Assembly: GCA_964535315.1 (NCBI GenBank)
Contig: CAZHTS010000003.1
Coordinates: 1-64,000, forward strand
Length of the DNA: 64,000 nt
Source: CAZHTS01 sp964535315
GTDB taxonomy: Bacteria; Chloroflexota; Anaerolineae; Anaerolineales; Anaerolineaceae
Direction of reading: 5' to 3'
Shown here piece after piece: positions 6,979-18,700 of the stretch. Numbering within the stretch: the first letter of the stretch is position 1; the number at the start of each line of letters is the position of its first letter. The notes under the pieces were generated by a model, which was not told the origin of the DNA, did not search any database, and worked only from the letters and a program-made list of their open reading frames with translations. A program made the position numbers and the translations under genes.

Positions 6979-8814
6979 ATGAACACCACCATTTTTGTAG
7001 CGGTTATCGTGATCGGCCTGTTGATTCTGACGCTGGTCCTGATACCCGGTTTGCTCGGCCTGGTTATCATCAGCGAACGCCAGGTCGGCGTCGTCGTCAA
7101 GAAATTCTCAACCGGCAAGCCCCTTGCCCCAGGACGCCTGGTGGCGTTGGACGGCGAAGCCGGTTACCAGGCCGATACCCTCACCCCGGGCTGGCACTTT
7201 TTCATGTGGCCGTGGCAGTACGTCGTCCACAAGGTGCCCGTTATCGTCATCCCGCAGGGCGAGATTGGCCTGATCGTGGCCGCCGACGGCGACCCCATCC
7301 CGGCCGAACGCATCCTCGGCCGGGCGGTCGAGTGTGACAACTTCCAGGACGCCCGCAAGTTCTTGCTCCACCACGGCGAAAAAGGCCGCCAGATGAGCAT
7401 CCTCACCGCCGGCACCTATCGTATCAATACCGCATTGTTTAACGTCATCATGACTGCCAATGCCAACGCTCAGGGGATGTCGCCCGAACAGCTCAAAGTC
7501 TATCGCGTCGAGCCCGACCGGGTCGGCATCGTCACCCTCATGGACGGCGCCCCGATCGACACCGGCGAAATCGCCGGCCCGATCATCGAAGGCCACGACA
7601 ATTTCCAGAAAGGCCAGCTCTTCCTGGATCACGGCGGGCGGCGCGGTTTGCAGGAACAAATCCTGCTCTCCGGCTCGTGGAACCTCAACCCCTGGTTCGT
7701 CCAGGTCGAGCAGGTACCCATGACCGAAATCCCCATCGGTTACGTCGGTGTGGTCATCTCCTACGTCGGGAAAGCGCACGAAGACGTCAGCGGCGTGGAT
7801 TTCAAACACGGCGATCTGGTCAAAGAAGGCCATAAGGGTGTGTGGGTCACCCCGCTCTACCCCGGCAAGCACCCGATCAACACCCGCATCATGGAGGTCG
7901 AACTGATCCCGACCACCAACATCGTGCTCAACTGGGCCAACCGCACCGAATCGCACCAGTACGACGCCAAGCTCTCCTCCATCACCGTGCGCTCCAAAGA
8001 CGGTTTTGCCTTCAACCTGGACGTGGCCCAGATCATCCACGTCGGCGCCCTGGACGCCCCCAAGGTCATCTCGCGCGTCGGCTCGATGCAAAACCTGGTC
8101 GACCACGTCCTGCAACCCATCGTCGGCAACTACTTCCGCAACGCCGCCCAGACCAACACCGTGTTGGACTTCCTCAGCGCCCGCAGCGAGCGCCAGGCCG
8201 AAGCCGCCGAACACATCCGCCGGGCGCTCAATGCCTACGACGTACAGGCCATCGACACCCTCATCGGCGACATCAACCCGCCCGAAGACCTGATGCAGAC
8301 CCTCACCGACCGCAAGATCGCCGAGGAACAGCGCAAGACCTTCGAGACCCAGGAAGCCGCCCAAAAGCAGCGCCAGCAGTTGGTGCGTGAAACGGCCAAC
8401 GCCGACATCCAGGGCGAAATGGTGCGCTCTGAACAGGGCGTGCGCATCGCCGAACTTCAGGCCAACGCCCAGATCAAACAGGCCACCGGTGAAGCCGAGT
8501 CCATGCGTCTGCGCGCCTCGGCCGACTCGGACTCGATCCGCCTGCGCGCCACCGGCGAGTCCGAAGCCATCCGCATGACGGGTGAGGCTCGCGCCGGCGC
8601 CTACCAGGCCGGTGTGAAAGCGGTGGGCTCCGAAAACTACACCGCCATCCAGCTCATCCAGGCCATCGGGGAACGCAACGTGCGTATCATCCCCGAGATC
8701 CTCGTCAACGGCGCCGGCGCCAACGCCGGTCTGGCCGACGGATTGATCGCCCTCATCTTGCGCAACCAGATGCTGGACAAGAACCCGCCCACCACGGACA
8801 AACCACAGGCATAA
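6979..8814 (+). CDS. SPFH/Band 7 (flotillin-like) membrane protein with N-terminal repeat modules
   Basis: 611 residues, ATG preceded by AGGAGAA. Membrane helix at about 5-31. Residues 35-312 form four similar modules of about 60-70 residues, each with an xxVGVV/IGLIV start and a G-x-W/Y-x-hydrophobic end; modules 2 and 3 share DNFQ..L.LxHG. A Band 7 domain follows (about 315-440: SSITVRSKDGFAFNLDV). Then comes a long charged Ala/Glu/Gln/Arg helix (about 440-560) and a C-terminal IQLIQAIGERNVRIIPEILV. Flotillin-like proteins build membrane scaffolds. It has its own promoter and terminator and seems to be a single-gene unit. Confidence 0.9.
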   Translation: MNTTIFVAVIVIGLLILTLVLIPGLLGLVIISERQVGVVVKKFSTGKPLAPGRLVALDGEAGYQADTLTPGWHFFMWPWQYVVHKVPVIVIPQGEIGLIVAADGDPIPAERILGRAVECDNFQDARKFLLHHGEKGRQMSILTAGTYRINTALFNVIMTANANAQGMSPEQLKVYRVEPDRVGIVTLMDGAPIDTGEIAGPIIEGHDNFQKGQLFLDHGGRRGLQEQILLSGSWNLNPWFVQVEQVPMTEIPIGYVGVVISYVGKAHEDVSGVDFKHGDLVKEGHKGVWVTPLYPGKHPINTRIMEVELIPTTNIVLNWANRTESHQYDAKLSSITVRSKDGFAFNLDVAQIIHVGALDAPKVISRVGSMQNLVDHVLQPIVGNYFRNAAQTNTVLDFLSARSERQAEAAEHIRRALNAYDVQAIDTLIGDINPPEDLMQTLTDRKIAEEQRKTFETQEAAQKQRQQLVRETANADIQGEMVRSEQGVRIAELQANAQIKQATGEAESMRLRASADSDSIRLRATGESEAIRMTGEARAGAYQAGVKAVGSENYTAIQLIQAIGERNVRIIPEILVNGAGANAGLADGLIALILRNQMLDKNPPTTDKPQA

Positions 8815-8836
8815 ACCCTGTCTGATAGACAGAATG

Positions 8837-8875
8837 AAACCTGGCGCCGCATTTCTGGGCGCCAGGTTTTTTATT
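8837..8875 (+). terminator. Intrinsic terminator after the SPFH gene
   Basis: 12-bp perfect arms AAACCTGGCGCC (8837-8848) and GGCGCCAGGTTT (8858-8869), a 9-nt loop and a T-rich tail. Confidence 0.9.
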
Positions 8876-9122
8876 TTTCCATCCGCCTGAGCCCGAATTC
8901 AAATCACACAAACCGGTATTTAAACGCTCACCCACGCCAGTTCCTGTGGAATAAGAGTTGTGTGGAGGCTGTTTTACCATCCAGGTGATAGAATTGAAGC
9001 ATTCCACCAGTGGCACTCCATGGGCCGCAGTCACAAAAAGCCCACCCCCTAAAACCTTTTGTGCCCTTTACAAATGCCTTTTGCTGGCTCGTCAGAATTG
9101 CAACCCATGATTTAGAGGCGAT
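8876..9122. other. Intergenic region before the FG-GAP gene
   Basis: 247 bp without coding signal. A possible extended -10 (TGATAGAAT, 8986-8994) is the best promoter candidate seen; there is no clear -35. The AGAGGCG ribosome site sits just before the ATG at 9123. Confidence 0.4.
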
Positions 9123-12100
9123 ATGACTCACAAATGGATATCCGGCCTGTTGATGGCTGCTCTGCAACTTCAGCCCTTCCTGTCGCAACCTTCAACCGCC
9201 AACCCGGCAAACGCGTCCCCAATGCACGCCAGCCTGCCTGCTGCCAGTGCAGATTGGACATTCAATATTAACAATCAGGGCGTAGGACGCAACATTATAA
9301 CCGCCGATATAAATGGCGACGGCTTCTCGGATGCGATTGTAGGCGCGAATGAGTACAGCAACTATCGCGGGGCGGTTTACGGATTCTACGGCTCGGCAAA
9401 CGGGCTGAACGCCACCCCTGACTGGTCGCTAGAGGGCGAAAATTCGTACGACTCCTTTGGGGCAGCCCTGGCCAACGCCGGCGATGTCAACGGCGACGGT
9501 TATGCCGACCTGCTCGTCGGCGCCGGCAACTACCCCGGCGGCACGACCTACACCGGCAAGGTCTATCTGTATTACGGTTCTGCCAGCGGACCGGAGCATT
9601 CCCCCGCCTGGGAAAAAACAGGGGAAGATGAAGGCTCGCGCCTGGGCTCTGCGCTGAGCGGCGTCGGCGACCTTAACGCCGATGGTTTTGGCGATGTGAT
9701 CATCGGCGCACCGGGATACGGTGGCTCATTATGGCATGGCCGCGCCTATACCTACCTCGGTTCCGCAGATGGCCTGCCGGCCAACGCCAGCCAGGTGTTG
9801 ACCGGCACGGCGCAAAACGAAATGGTCGGCAATATCGTCGCCCGCGCCGGAGACGTCAACGCCGACGGATTTGCCGACGTCGTCCTCTCCACCAGCAGCC
9901 AGGCGTATACCCGCAAAACACTCCTGTATCAAGGCGGCCCAGACGGGCTGGACGAAACGCCGGCCTGGACAATCACCAATGAACAGGCCGGCTACATGAC
10001 CCCGTCGGGGGCCGGTGATCTCAACGGGGACGGCTATGCCGACATCGCCGTGGTTGCCGAAACCAGCGCACAGGTCTATTTCGGCGCTGCCGGTGGGCCG
10101 CCAACCTCCCCGGGCTGGACGGTTGCCATCGCCAATAATCATTGTCAGATCCCAGGTGGCAATGGCGACGTCAATGGCGATGGCTACGCCGACCTGGCGA
10201 TCAGCGACCGCTGTTATACCCAGGGTGAAACCTACGAAGGCACGGTCGCACTTTACCTGGGTTCATCCGGCGGACTCGCCAGCACTGCCGCCTGGACGGC
10301 CGAGGGCAATCACACCCACATGCAAATGGGCGCCTCTATCAATATCTCAGGAGATATCAACGGCGACGGTTACTCAGATATTTTGACCGGCGCCTACGAC
10401 TTCAATTTTTCAACCACACCGGTTTTGCAAGAAGGCAAAATTTTTGCTTTTCACGGCGCCCCTGATTTTCTCGCCGCTCAGGCTGACTGGAGCGTAGGAG
10501 GCGGGCAGACCTCTGCTCACCTGGGACAGAGCGTCAGTCAGGCTGGTGATGTCAACGGTGACGGTTTTGACGACGTCCTGATCGCTGCTCCCACTTTTGA
10601 CAACGAGCAAGCAGATGAGGGCCGGGTATACCTGTATGCTGGCTCAGCATCAGGGTTGAATGCTGCCCCGGCCTGGAGTGGCGAAGGCAACCAGCCCGGC
10701 GCACAATACGGCAGTGCCGTCAACGCTGCCGGCGATGTAAACGGCGATGGGTTTGCAGACGTTGCCATCGGCGCCCCTTATTTCGATCATGGCCAGGACG
10801 ATGAGGGGGTAGCGGTGGTATACGCTGGCTCGGCGACGGGTTTACAGTCCAGCCCGCTCTGGAGCGTCGAAGGAGATCAGGCCGCTTCTCATCTGGGTAG
10901 TTCACTGGCCTCCGCAGGCGACGTCAACGGGGATGGCTTCGCCGATTTAGTGGTCGGCGCACCCGGCTACAATAATGTCGGACAGGCGCGCCTGTACCTG
11001 GGCGCTGAAACCGGCCTGAGCGCCGTTCCAACCTGGACGGCCAACGGTGTGCAGACCGGTGAAGCGTTTGGTTCTTCAGTCGGCAGCGCTGGCGACGTCA
11101 ACGGCGACGGTTTTGCCGATGTCCTGATCGGCGCCGCGCAGGCCAGCAACGGCGAAAACACCGAGGGCAAAGCGCTGCTCTATCTGGGCTCGGCCGCGGG
11201 CCTCAGCGCCACGCCGGCCTGGACAGTGGAAGGCAATCTGGCTGGCGCTGGCTGCGGTGCGGCGGTCGGCAGCGCCGGAGACGTCAACGGCGACGGCTTT
11301 GCCGATCTACTCATCGGCTGTCCGGGGTATAGCAACGAGCAGACCAACGAGGGACGCGTCTACATTTACTCCGGCTCCAGCGGGGGCCCCGGCAGCCTCT
11401 CATTCAATACCATCGAAATCAACCAGGAAAATGCCTGTTTCGGCATATCGGTATCCACCGCCGGGGATGTCAACGGAGATGGCCTGAGCGAAATTGTGAT
11501 CGGTGCACACCGCTTTAGCAGCGGTCAGACAAACGAGGGGGCCGCGTTCCTTTACCGGGCCCAGGGCAGCCCTGTCTGGGGACTGGCCAGCGACCAGGAT
11601 AACGCCTTCCAGGGTGTGTCGGTCAGCAGTGCGGGCGACGTCAACGGTGATGGATACAATGACGTCATCATTGGCGCCAGCGGTTACACGGCCGGTCAGA
11701 GCGAGGAAGGGCGCGCAACGGTCTATTACGGCAACGCCAGGCCCGGCCTGCCGCTTGCGCTGCGCATGTACCAGCCCGATCGCACCCCCTTGCCCCTCTA
11801 CGGGGTATCCACCAGCCCCGACTCGCTGCAACTATCCTTCCTGGGGCGCAGCCCATGGGGCCGCAGCAAGGCCAGGCTCGAATGGGAAATCAAGCCGGCC
11901 GGCGTTCCCCTGGATGCCGCCGGCCTGGAAAGCACCCCAACCTTCGTGGACACGGGTCTCAACGAATATCTTTTCGAGCCCCTGCTCTCCGGTCTGAGCA
12001 AGAACACGGCATATCACTGGCGTGTTCGCCTGTGGTACGATCCCATTACCACCCCCGGCCAGCCCCACAGCCGCTGGTTCAGCCCCCCTCAAAACGGATG

Positions 12101-12509
12101 GGCGCAGCCCGATTTCCGTACTGCGGACCTACCAATAGAACTCGAATTCGATCAGGCTGCTTATACCTCCACAGAAAGTAGCGGCGCAGTTACTATCCGG
12201 GTGCAGATCAGCAAACCCCCAGAACAAGACGTGCACATTCAATACCACACTGAAGATGGAAGCGCCCTGGCTGGCAACGATTATGCCGCCGCCAGCGGAA
12301 CATTGACTTTCGTTGCCGGTGCGACGGCCAGTCAGGCTATTTCCATTCAAATCATTCGTGATTTTGAGCATGAGACGGACGAAACGTTCACCCTGGTGTT
12401 GAGTGGTATCACCCCGTCAGGCGCCGCCCGTGTCGCCGGCACCAACCCCGTCCAGATCACCCTCACCGACAGCCCACAGACCATCTACCTGCCATTTAAC
12501 CTGCGTTGA
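9123..12509 (+). CDS. Secreted FG-GAP repeat protein with FN3-like and Calx-beta domains
   Basis: 1128 residues. N-terminal signal peptide (about 1-28). Fourteen copies of a GDVNGDGFADVLIGA-type repeat cover about 40-870. Each combines a calcium-binding DxNxDGxxD loop with an FG-GAP blade, so two integrin-alpha-like seven-blade propellers are possible. A fibronectin-III-like segment (about 876-1000) is followed by a Calx-beta domain (about 1002-1115: YTSTESSGAVTIRV, DYAAASGTLTF, DETFTLVL). The extreme C-terminus is TIYLPFNLR, which looks like the short YLPL-type tails I recall on secreted Chloroflexota proteins. Probably a calcium-dependent surface adhesin (inference). Confidence 0.9.
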   Translation: MTHKWISGLLMAALQLQPFLSQPSTANPANASPMHASLPAASADWTFNINNQGVGRNIITADINGDGFSDAIVGANEYSNYRGAVYGFYGSANGLNATPDWSLEGENSYDSFGAALANAGDVNGDGYADLLVGAGNYPGGTTYTGKVYLYYGSASGPEHSPAWEKTGEDEGSRLGSALSGVGDLNADGFGDVIIGAPGYGGSLWHGRAYTYLGSADGLPANASQVLTGTAQNEMVGNIVARAGDVNADGFADVVLSTSSQAYTRKTLLYQGGPDGLDETPAWTITNEQAGYMTPSGAGDLNGDGYADIAVVAETSAQVYFGAAGGPPTSPGWTVAIANNHCQIPGGNGDVNGDGYADLAISDRCYTQGETYEGTVALYLGSSGGLASTAAWTAEGNHTHMQMGASINISGDINGDGYSDILTGAYDFNFSTTPVLQEGKIFAFHGAPDFLAAQADWSVGGGQTSAHLGQSVSQAGDVNGDGFDDVLIAAPTFDNEQADEGRVYLYAGSASGLNAAPAWSGEGNQPGAQYGSAVNAAGDVNGDGFADVAIGAPYFDHGQDDEGVAVVYAGSATGLQSSPLWSVEGDQAASHLGSSLASAGDVNGDGFADLVVGAPGYNNVGQARLYLGAETGLSAVPTWTANGVQTGEAFGSSVGSAGDVNGDGFADVLIGAAQASNGENTEGKALLYLGSAAGLSATPAWTVEGNLAGAGCGAAVGSAGDVNGDGFADLLIGCPGYSNEQTNEGRVYIYSGSSGGPGSLSFNTIEINQENACFGISVSTAGDVNGDGLSEIVIGAHRFSSGQTNEGAAFLYRAQGSPVWGLASDQDNAFQGVSVSSAGDVNGDGYNDVIIGASGYTAGQSEEGRATVYYGNARPGLPLALRMYQPDRTPLPLYGVSTSPDSLQLSFLGRSPWGRSKARLEWEIKPAGVPLDAAGLESTPTFVDTGLNEYLFEPLLSGLSKNTAYHWRVRLWYDPITTPGQPHSRWFSPPQNGWAQPDFRTADLPIELEFDQAAYTSTESSGAVTIRVQISKPPEQDVHIQYHTEDGSALAGNDYAAASGTLTFVAGATASQAISIQIIRDFEHETDETFTLVLSGITPSGAARVAGTNPVQITLTDSPQTIYLPFNLR

Positions 12510-12721
12510 GCGTAACAGCCACCACACAAGCCTAAAAATGGCCGCCGGAAGGTTTCTTTCCCGGCGACCGTCAAACGCCTCCACAACCGGCCGATTTTCC
12601 TTCGTAAACCGGGAACGAACCATCGATCATTTCCGTCTATAAAATAGAACCAGGCTGTTTCTGGTTCCATCCGGCGCCCATTCGGATACAATAAAGATAT
12701 ATGGAGAAGGAGGGTCCAGCC
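12510..12721. promoter_or_regulatory. Leader and promoter region of the alpha-2-macroglobulin gene
   Basis: The stretch holds TATAAAAT (12638-12645) and TACAAT (12687-12692) as possible -10 elements and a small perfect hairpin GAACCAG/CTGGTTC (12647-12667). No strong -35 is seen, nor a T-tailed terminator for the FG-GAP gene. Confidence 0.35.
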
Positions 12722-15700
12722 ATGAGCAATCAACCTCAACGCACAAACACTCGCTTACCAGTTCTCGCCCTGTTACTGGTATTGTTCATCTGCCTTATTG
12801 TGGCAGGTGGTGCAGCCTATTTCTTGCTACGCAACCGCATGTCGCTGCCATTCTCGCCCACCGGCACGCAGCAGATTCCGGTCAACCTTTTACCTGCCAA
12901 TAATACTGGAGGTGCAGTTGTGACGCAAACCGTCGAAAGTGGCGCTCCGCTTCAGTTGAGCGAAGGCCAGGCCCAGCCTGAAACGGTCCAACGGCTGCCG
13001 GTCGCCACCGGTGAGCCGCTCAGCCAGGCACAGGTCGATCAAATTCTGGCGCGCCTGCCAACCCTGGTCCCGCAGCCCGGCCAGCAGACCGACTTCAAGC
13101 TGGCGCAGCAGCCCATCCCCCCGCCGCGGCCGGGGACAACGGTGCAGGGCGCTTTTCCTCCCCCCACACAGCCCCCACCCCCCGACCCGGCCAGCGCCGG
13201 CCCCTTACAGGTGCTGCGCTTTGCCCCCGAAGGGGAAATCCCCACTGCCCCTTTTATTTCGGTCACCTTCAACCAGCCGATGGTGCCGCTCACGACTCTG
13301 GCAGACCTGTCCGCCCGCGACGTTCCCGTGCGCGTTGAACCGCCCCTGGAAGGCACCTGGCGCTGGATCGGCGTCAAAACGCTGACTTTTGAATACGACT
13401 CGGCGCTGATCGACCGCCTGCCCAAGGCCACCGAATATCACATTTCGGTGCCGGCCGGCACACGCTCGCAGACCGGCGGTGTACTGGCAGAAACGGTCGA
13501 ATGGAAATTTACCACCCCGCCGCCCAGGGTTGTCGCCACCTATCCGCCCGACAGCCCGCAGCCTTTGAAGCCGCTGTTCTTCATTCAATTTGACCAGCGC
13601 ATCGACCCGGCCGCCGTACTGAAAACCATCCAGGTCAACGCCGGCGGGCAGCCCGTCGCCCTTCAACTGGCCGGTGAAGAAGAAACCCAGGTCGACAAGG
13701 GCGTCAGCCGCATGATCAAAAACGCCGCCGCCGGGCGCTGGCTGGCCTTCCGCGCCGTCCAGCCCCTCCCTGCCGATACCGGCATCGCCGTCACCATCGG
13801 GCCCGGCACCCCTTCAGCCGAAGGCCCTCTGCTCACTAAAGAAGCACAGACCTACGGTTTTCGCACCTACGCCCCGCTGCGCATCGAAAGCCACGGCTGC
13901 TCCTGGACGGACGAGAACACCTGCCGGCCACTCTCACCCTTCTATATTCGTTTTAACAACAATATCGATGTCTCCTCTTATGCCGAGAGCATGCTGCACA
14001 TTGCCCCTGAACTGGCCGGCGTCTCGGCCAATATCTACGGCAACACCATCACCATTAAAGGCGCCACCCAGGGGCAGACCACCTACACCGTCGATCTGAG
14101 CGGCAAAATCAAAGACGTTTTTGGGCAGGAATTAGGACAGGATGCCCGCCTGACCTTCCAGGTTGGCAAGGCCGAAGCGGTGCTATTTGGCCCCAAACAG
14201 GGCTTTGTCACCATTGACCCCTTTGCCGGCAAACCGCAGTTCTCGGTCTACACTATTAACTACACGAAGTTAAACGTGCAGATTTACGCCGTACAGCCCA
14301 GCGACTGGCCAGCTTACAAACAATACCTGCGCGATTTCCAGCGCAATGATGTCAAAACGACCCCGCCCGGCCGCCGGGTATTCAATAAAGCCATCAACAT
14401 CGAAGCCGAGAGCGACGCCCTGATCGAAACCGGCATCGATCTGAGCCCCTACATGGACGGCAGTTTCGGGCACTTTGTCGTCATCGTCGAACCGCCTACC
14501 GGCTGGTTCCAGCAAAAAGAGTACTGGCGCACGGTACAATCCTGGGTGCAGATCACGCAGGTTGGCCTGGACGCTTTCGTCGATCACAGCGACATGGTCG
14601 TATGGGCCACCTCCCTTAAAGATGGCGCCCCGTTGAGCGGCATCGACATCGCCGCCGAAACATCCGGCAAACAGGCCGCCACCGGCAGCGACGGTCTCGC
14701 CCGCTTTGCCATCCCCAACAACGCCTCATACCTGGTAGCCAGCAGCGGCGCCGATAAGGCCCTGCTGCCACGCTCCACCGCTTTCTGGAGCGACGAAACC
14801 TGGGCCGCCCGACCGGTGCTCGATACACTGCGCTGGTACGTTTTCGACGACCGCCAGATGTACCGCCCTGGTGAAGAGATCCACATCAAGGGCTGGATGC
14901 GCCGCATCGGCGGCAAACAAAACGGCGACGTTGGCCCATCCACCGGTATTACCGCCGTCAACTATCGCATCACCGAACCGCAGGGCAACGAAATCGGCAC
15001 CGGGCGCGCCGAAGTCAACGCCCTGGGCGGCTTCGACTTTGCCTTCACCCTGCCCGAGGCCGTCAACCTGGGCAACGCCAGCATCTATATCTACGGCGAA
15101 GGCAATCTGGGCAACCTGGAAGGCAACCAGTATTACCACAGCTTCCAGATCCAGGAATTCCGCCGGCCAGAGTTTGAGGTCAAGGCCAGCAACGAGACGC
15201 CCGGCCCGTACTTCGCCGGCGATCATACCAACGCCCTGGTCGAAGCCAGATACTATGCCGGCGGCCCGCTGCCGGGCGCCGAGGTCAGTTGGCAGGTAAC
15301 CACCGCACCGGGCAGCTACACACCGCCCAACTGGTCTGATTTTACCTTTGGCACCTGGCAGCCCTGGTGGTTCTACGGGTGGGGCGATGGCGGATCAAGC
15401 GAAGGCGGCCAGACCGAAACGTTTAACGGACGCACCGACGCTGCCGGTGTGCACCGCCTGCGCCTGGATTTCAACCAGAACCTTGGCCCGCGGCCGCTCA
15501 GCGTGGTGGCGTCGGCCGCCGTCATGGACGTCAACCGCCAGGCCTGGGGCGCCACCACCACCCTGCTGGTCCATCCCGCCAGCCTGTACGTGGGCATGCG
15601 CAGCGAACGCTATTTCGTCGAACGCGGCACACCGCTCGAGATCGACCTGATCGTCACCAACCTGGACGGTAAGCCGGTGATCGACCGCCCGATCAAAGTG

Positions 15701-18700
15701 CGCGCGGCCCGCCTGGACTGGAAATATCACGGCGACCGCTGGGGTGAAGAAGAGGCCGACGTCCAGGAATGCACCGCCGGCTCGAAGAGTGAACCGGTCC
15801 GCTGCACCTTTGAGACCGCCCTCGGCGGCAGTTACCGTATCACCGCCGAGATCAGCGACGAACTGGGGCGCAAGAACCAGAGCCAGTTCATTCGCTGGGT
15901 CAGCGGTGGACAGCGACCGGCGGCGCGCAACGTCGAGCAGGAACAGGTCACGCTCATCCCGGATAAAGAAAGCTATCAGCCCGGTGACGTGGCCAACATC
16001 CTGGTACAGCCGCCCTTCAGCCCGGCCGAGGGTCTGCTGACCGTCAGCCGCAGTGGGCTGCTCTATACCGAGCGCTTCCAGGTTACTGAGGGCGCCGTTA
16101 CCCTCAAGATTCCCATCGCGGCCGGACACATCCCCAACCTGAACATCCAGGTCGATCTGACCGGTTCGGCCAACCGCCTGAACGAGCGCGGCGAAACCGT
16201 TGCCGGGGCACCGCGGCGGCCAGCCTACGCCACGGCCCAACTCACCCTCAACATTCCGCCCACACAGCGCAGGCTCACCCTCAGCGCCAACCTGGCGGCC
16301 GCCGAACTGGAGCCCGGTCAAGAGACCACCCTGGACGTGACCGTTAAGGACGCCGCCGGCCAGCCGGTGAGCGACGCCGAACTGGCCGTAGTGGTGGTGG
16401 ACGAAGCCATCCTGGCGCTGTCCAACTACAACATGGCCGACCCGCTGTTCACCTTCTACACCGCTCGCCCGGCGGAGCTGGAGAGCCTGTATGGGCGTGC
16501 CAGCATCCTCCTGGCCAACCCGCAGGAACTGGCCGAAGAAGCCCGCCAGAAGGCCAACGAGGCCGATGGTATGCTGGCCGGTGCTGCTGCTGTCCCCGCC
16601 CCGGCGATGGAAGCCGCCCCCACCATGGCGGCCATGGCCGACGAAGCCAAAGCCGGCGCTGCCGCTCCTCAGCCAATTCGCATGCGCATGGACTTCAACC
16701 CGCTGGCGACCTTCGCCCCTGCCACCCATACCAACGCCGACGGCACCGCCAGGGTGACGATCAAGCTGCCGGATAACCTGACACGCTATCGGGTCATGGT
16801 GGCGGCGGTTGACGGCGGAAGCGGCCGGCGCTTTGGCATCACCGAAAGCAACCTGGTCGCCCGCCTGCCGTTGATGGTGCGCCCGTCTGCCCCGCGCTTC
16901 CTGAACTTTGGCGACCGCTTCGAACTGCCGGTCGTGCTGCAAAACCAGACCGCCGAACCCCTGACGGTTGACGTGGCCGTGCGCGCCAGCAATCTCACCC
17001 TGACCGGCGCCGCCGGCCAGCGCGTGACCATCCCGGCCCGCGACCGGGTCGAAGTACGCTTCCCGGCCACCACGCAACTGGCCGGCACGGCCCGCTTCCA
17101 GGTCGCCGCCGTTTCTGGCAGCTACGCCGATGCCGCCACGGTCGAACTGCCGGTCTACACCCCGGCCACCACCGAAGCCTTCGCCACCTACGGCGTCATC
17201 GACGAGGGCAACACCGCTCAACCGGTAGCCGCCCTGAATGACATCTTCCCTCAATACGGTGGGCTGGAAATCAGCACCTCTTCCACTGCCCTGCAATCCC
17301 TCACCGACGCGGTGTTGTATCTGGTCGCTTACCCGTTTGAATGCACCGAGCAGTTATCTTCTCGCATCCTGGCCGTGGCCGCCCTGCGCGACGTCCTGAC
17401 CGCCTTCAAGGCCGAAGGGCTGCCTTCGGCCAGCGAGATGGAAGCAGCCGTGCAGCGGGACGTCGAACGACTGCAAGGGCTGCAAAACTCTGACGGCGGC
17501 TTCCCCTATTGGCGCAGAGGACAGGACTCGATCCCCTTCAACACCATCCATGTGGCCCACGCCCTGCAGCGCGCCGAGCTCAAAGGCTTCAAGGTGCCCG
17601 AAGAGATGAAACCCCGCCTGCTGCAATACCTGCGCCAGATCGAAAACTACTATCCCTCCTGGTACAGCCAGCACACCCGCCAGACGCTCAGCGCCTATGC
17701 CCTGTACGTCCGCCACCTGATGGGCGACCGCGATCCCGATAAGGCCATCCAACTGCTCGATGAGGCCGGGTTGGAAAACCTCGATCTGGATGCCGTGGGC
17801 TGGTTGTGGCAGGTGCTGCAAGACGCTCCCAACGCCGGCGCTCGCCTGGAGGCCATCCGTAAACACGTCAACAACCGTGTGGTAGAAACCGCCGGCGCGG
17901 CCAACTTCACCACCTCGTATGATGACCAGTCCTACCTGCTGCTCAACTCCGACCGCCGCACCGACGCCATTCTGCTGGAAGCGTTGATGATCGACGACCC
18001 CAAGAGCGACCTGACGCCCAAGGTGGTCAACGGGCTGCTGGCGCACCGCACCCGCGGCCGCTGGGGCAACACCCAGGAGAACGTCTTCGTTCTGCTGGCG
18101 CTGGATCGTTACTTCAACACCTACGAAGCACGTACCCCCGACTTCGTCGCCCGTATGTGGCTGGGAGACGCCTACGTCGGCGAGCACGCCTTCCGCGGCC
18201 GCACCACCGAACGCTACGAGGTCACCGTCCCCATGTCATACCTGGTCGATCAGACCGCTGCCGGAACGCAGAATCTGATCCTCAGCAAGGATGGCCCCGG
18301 CCGGATGTACTACCGTCTCGGTCTGCGCTATGCTCCCACCGATCTGGAACTGCCCCCGCTGGATATGGGCTTTACCGTCCAACGCGTCTACGAGGCCGTG
18401 GATGACCCCAAAGACGTTTCTCAGGACAGCGACGGTGTCTGGCACATCAAGGCCGGGGCGCGCGTGCGGGTGCGCCTGACGCTGGTCGCCGCCAACCGCC
18501 GCTACCATGTGGCCCTGGTCGACCCGCTGCCCGCCGGGCTGGAGATCGTCAACCCCGCCCTGGCCGTTTCCGGCAGTATTCCCCAGGATCCCAACGCCAG
18601 CGATTATTCCTACGGGTGGTGGTGGTGGCGCAGCTGGTTCGAACACCAGAACCTGCGCGACGAACGCGCCGAAGCCTTCACCTCGTTGCTGTGGGATGGC

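Noticed and set aside
7108..8364. 418-codon open frame on the minus strand inside the SPFH gene
   Set aside because: Antisense shadow of a GC-rich gene; Asp/Val/Gly-rich sequence without ribosome site or domain, while the plus-strand frame has clear homology.
9123..11740. Apparent DNA-level tandem repeats in the FG-GAP gene
   Set aside because: They reflect the protein repeat with similar codons, not a separate repeat element or CRISPR.
15395..17296. 633-codon minus-strand open frame inside the macroglobulin gene
   Set aside because: Composition (Gly, Val, Arg, His) is typical of reverse-complement shadows; no motif, no start signals.
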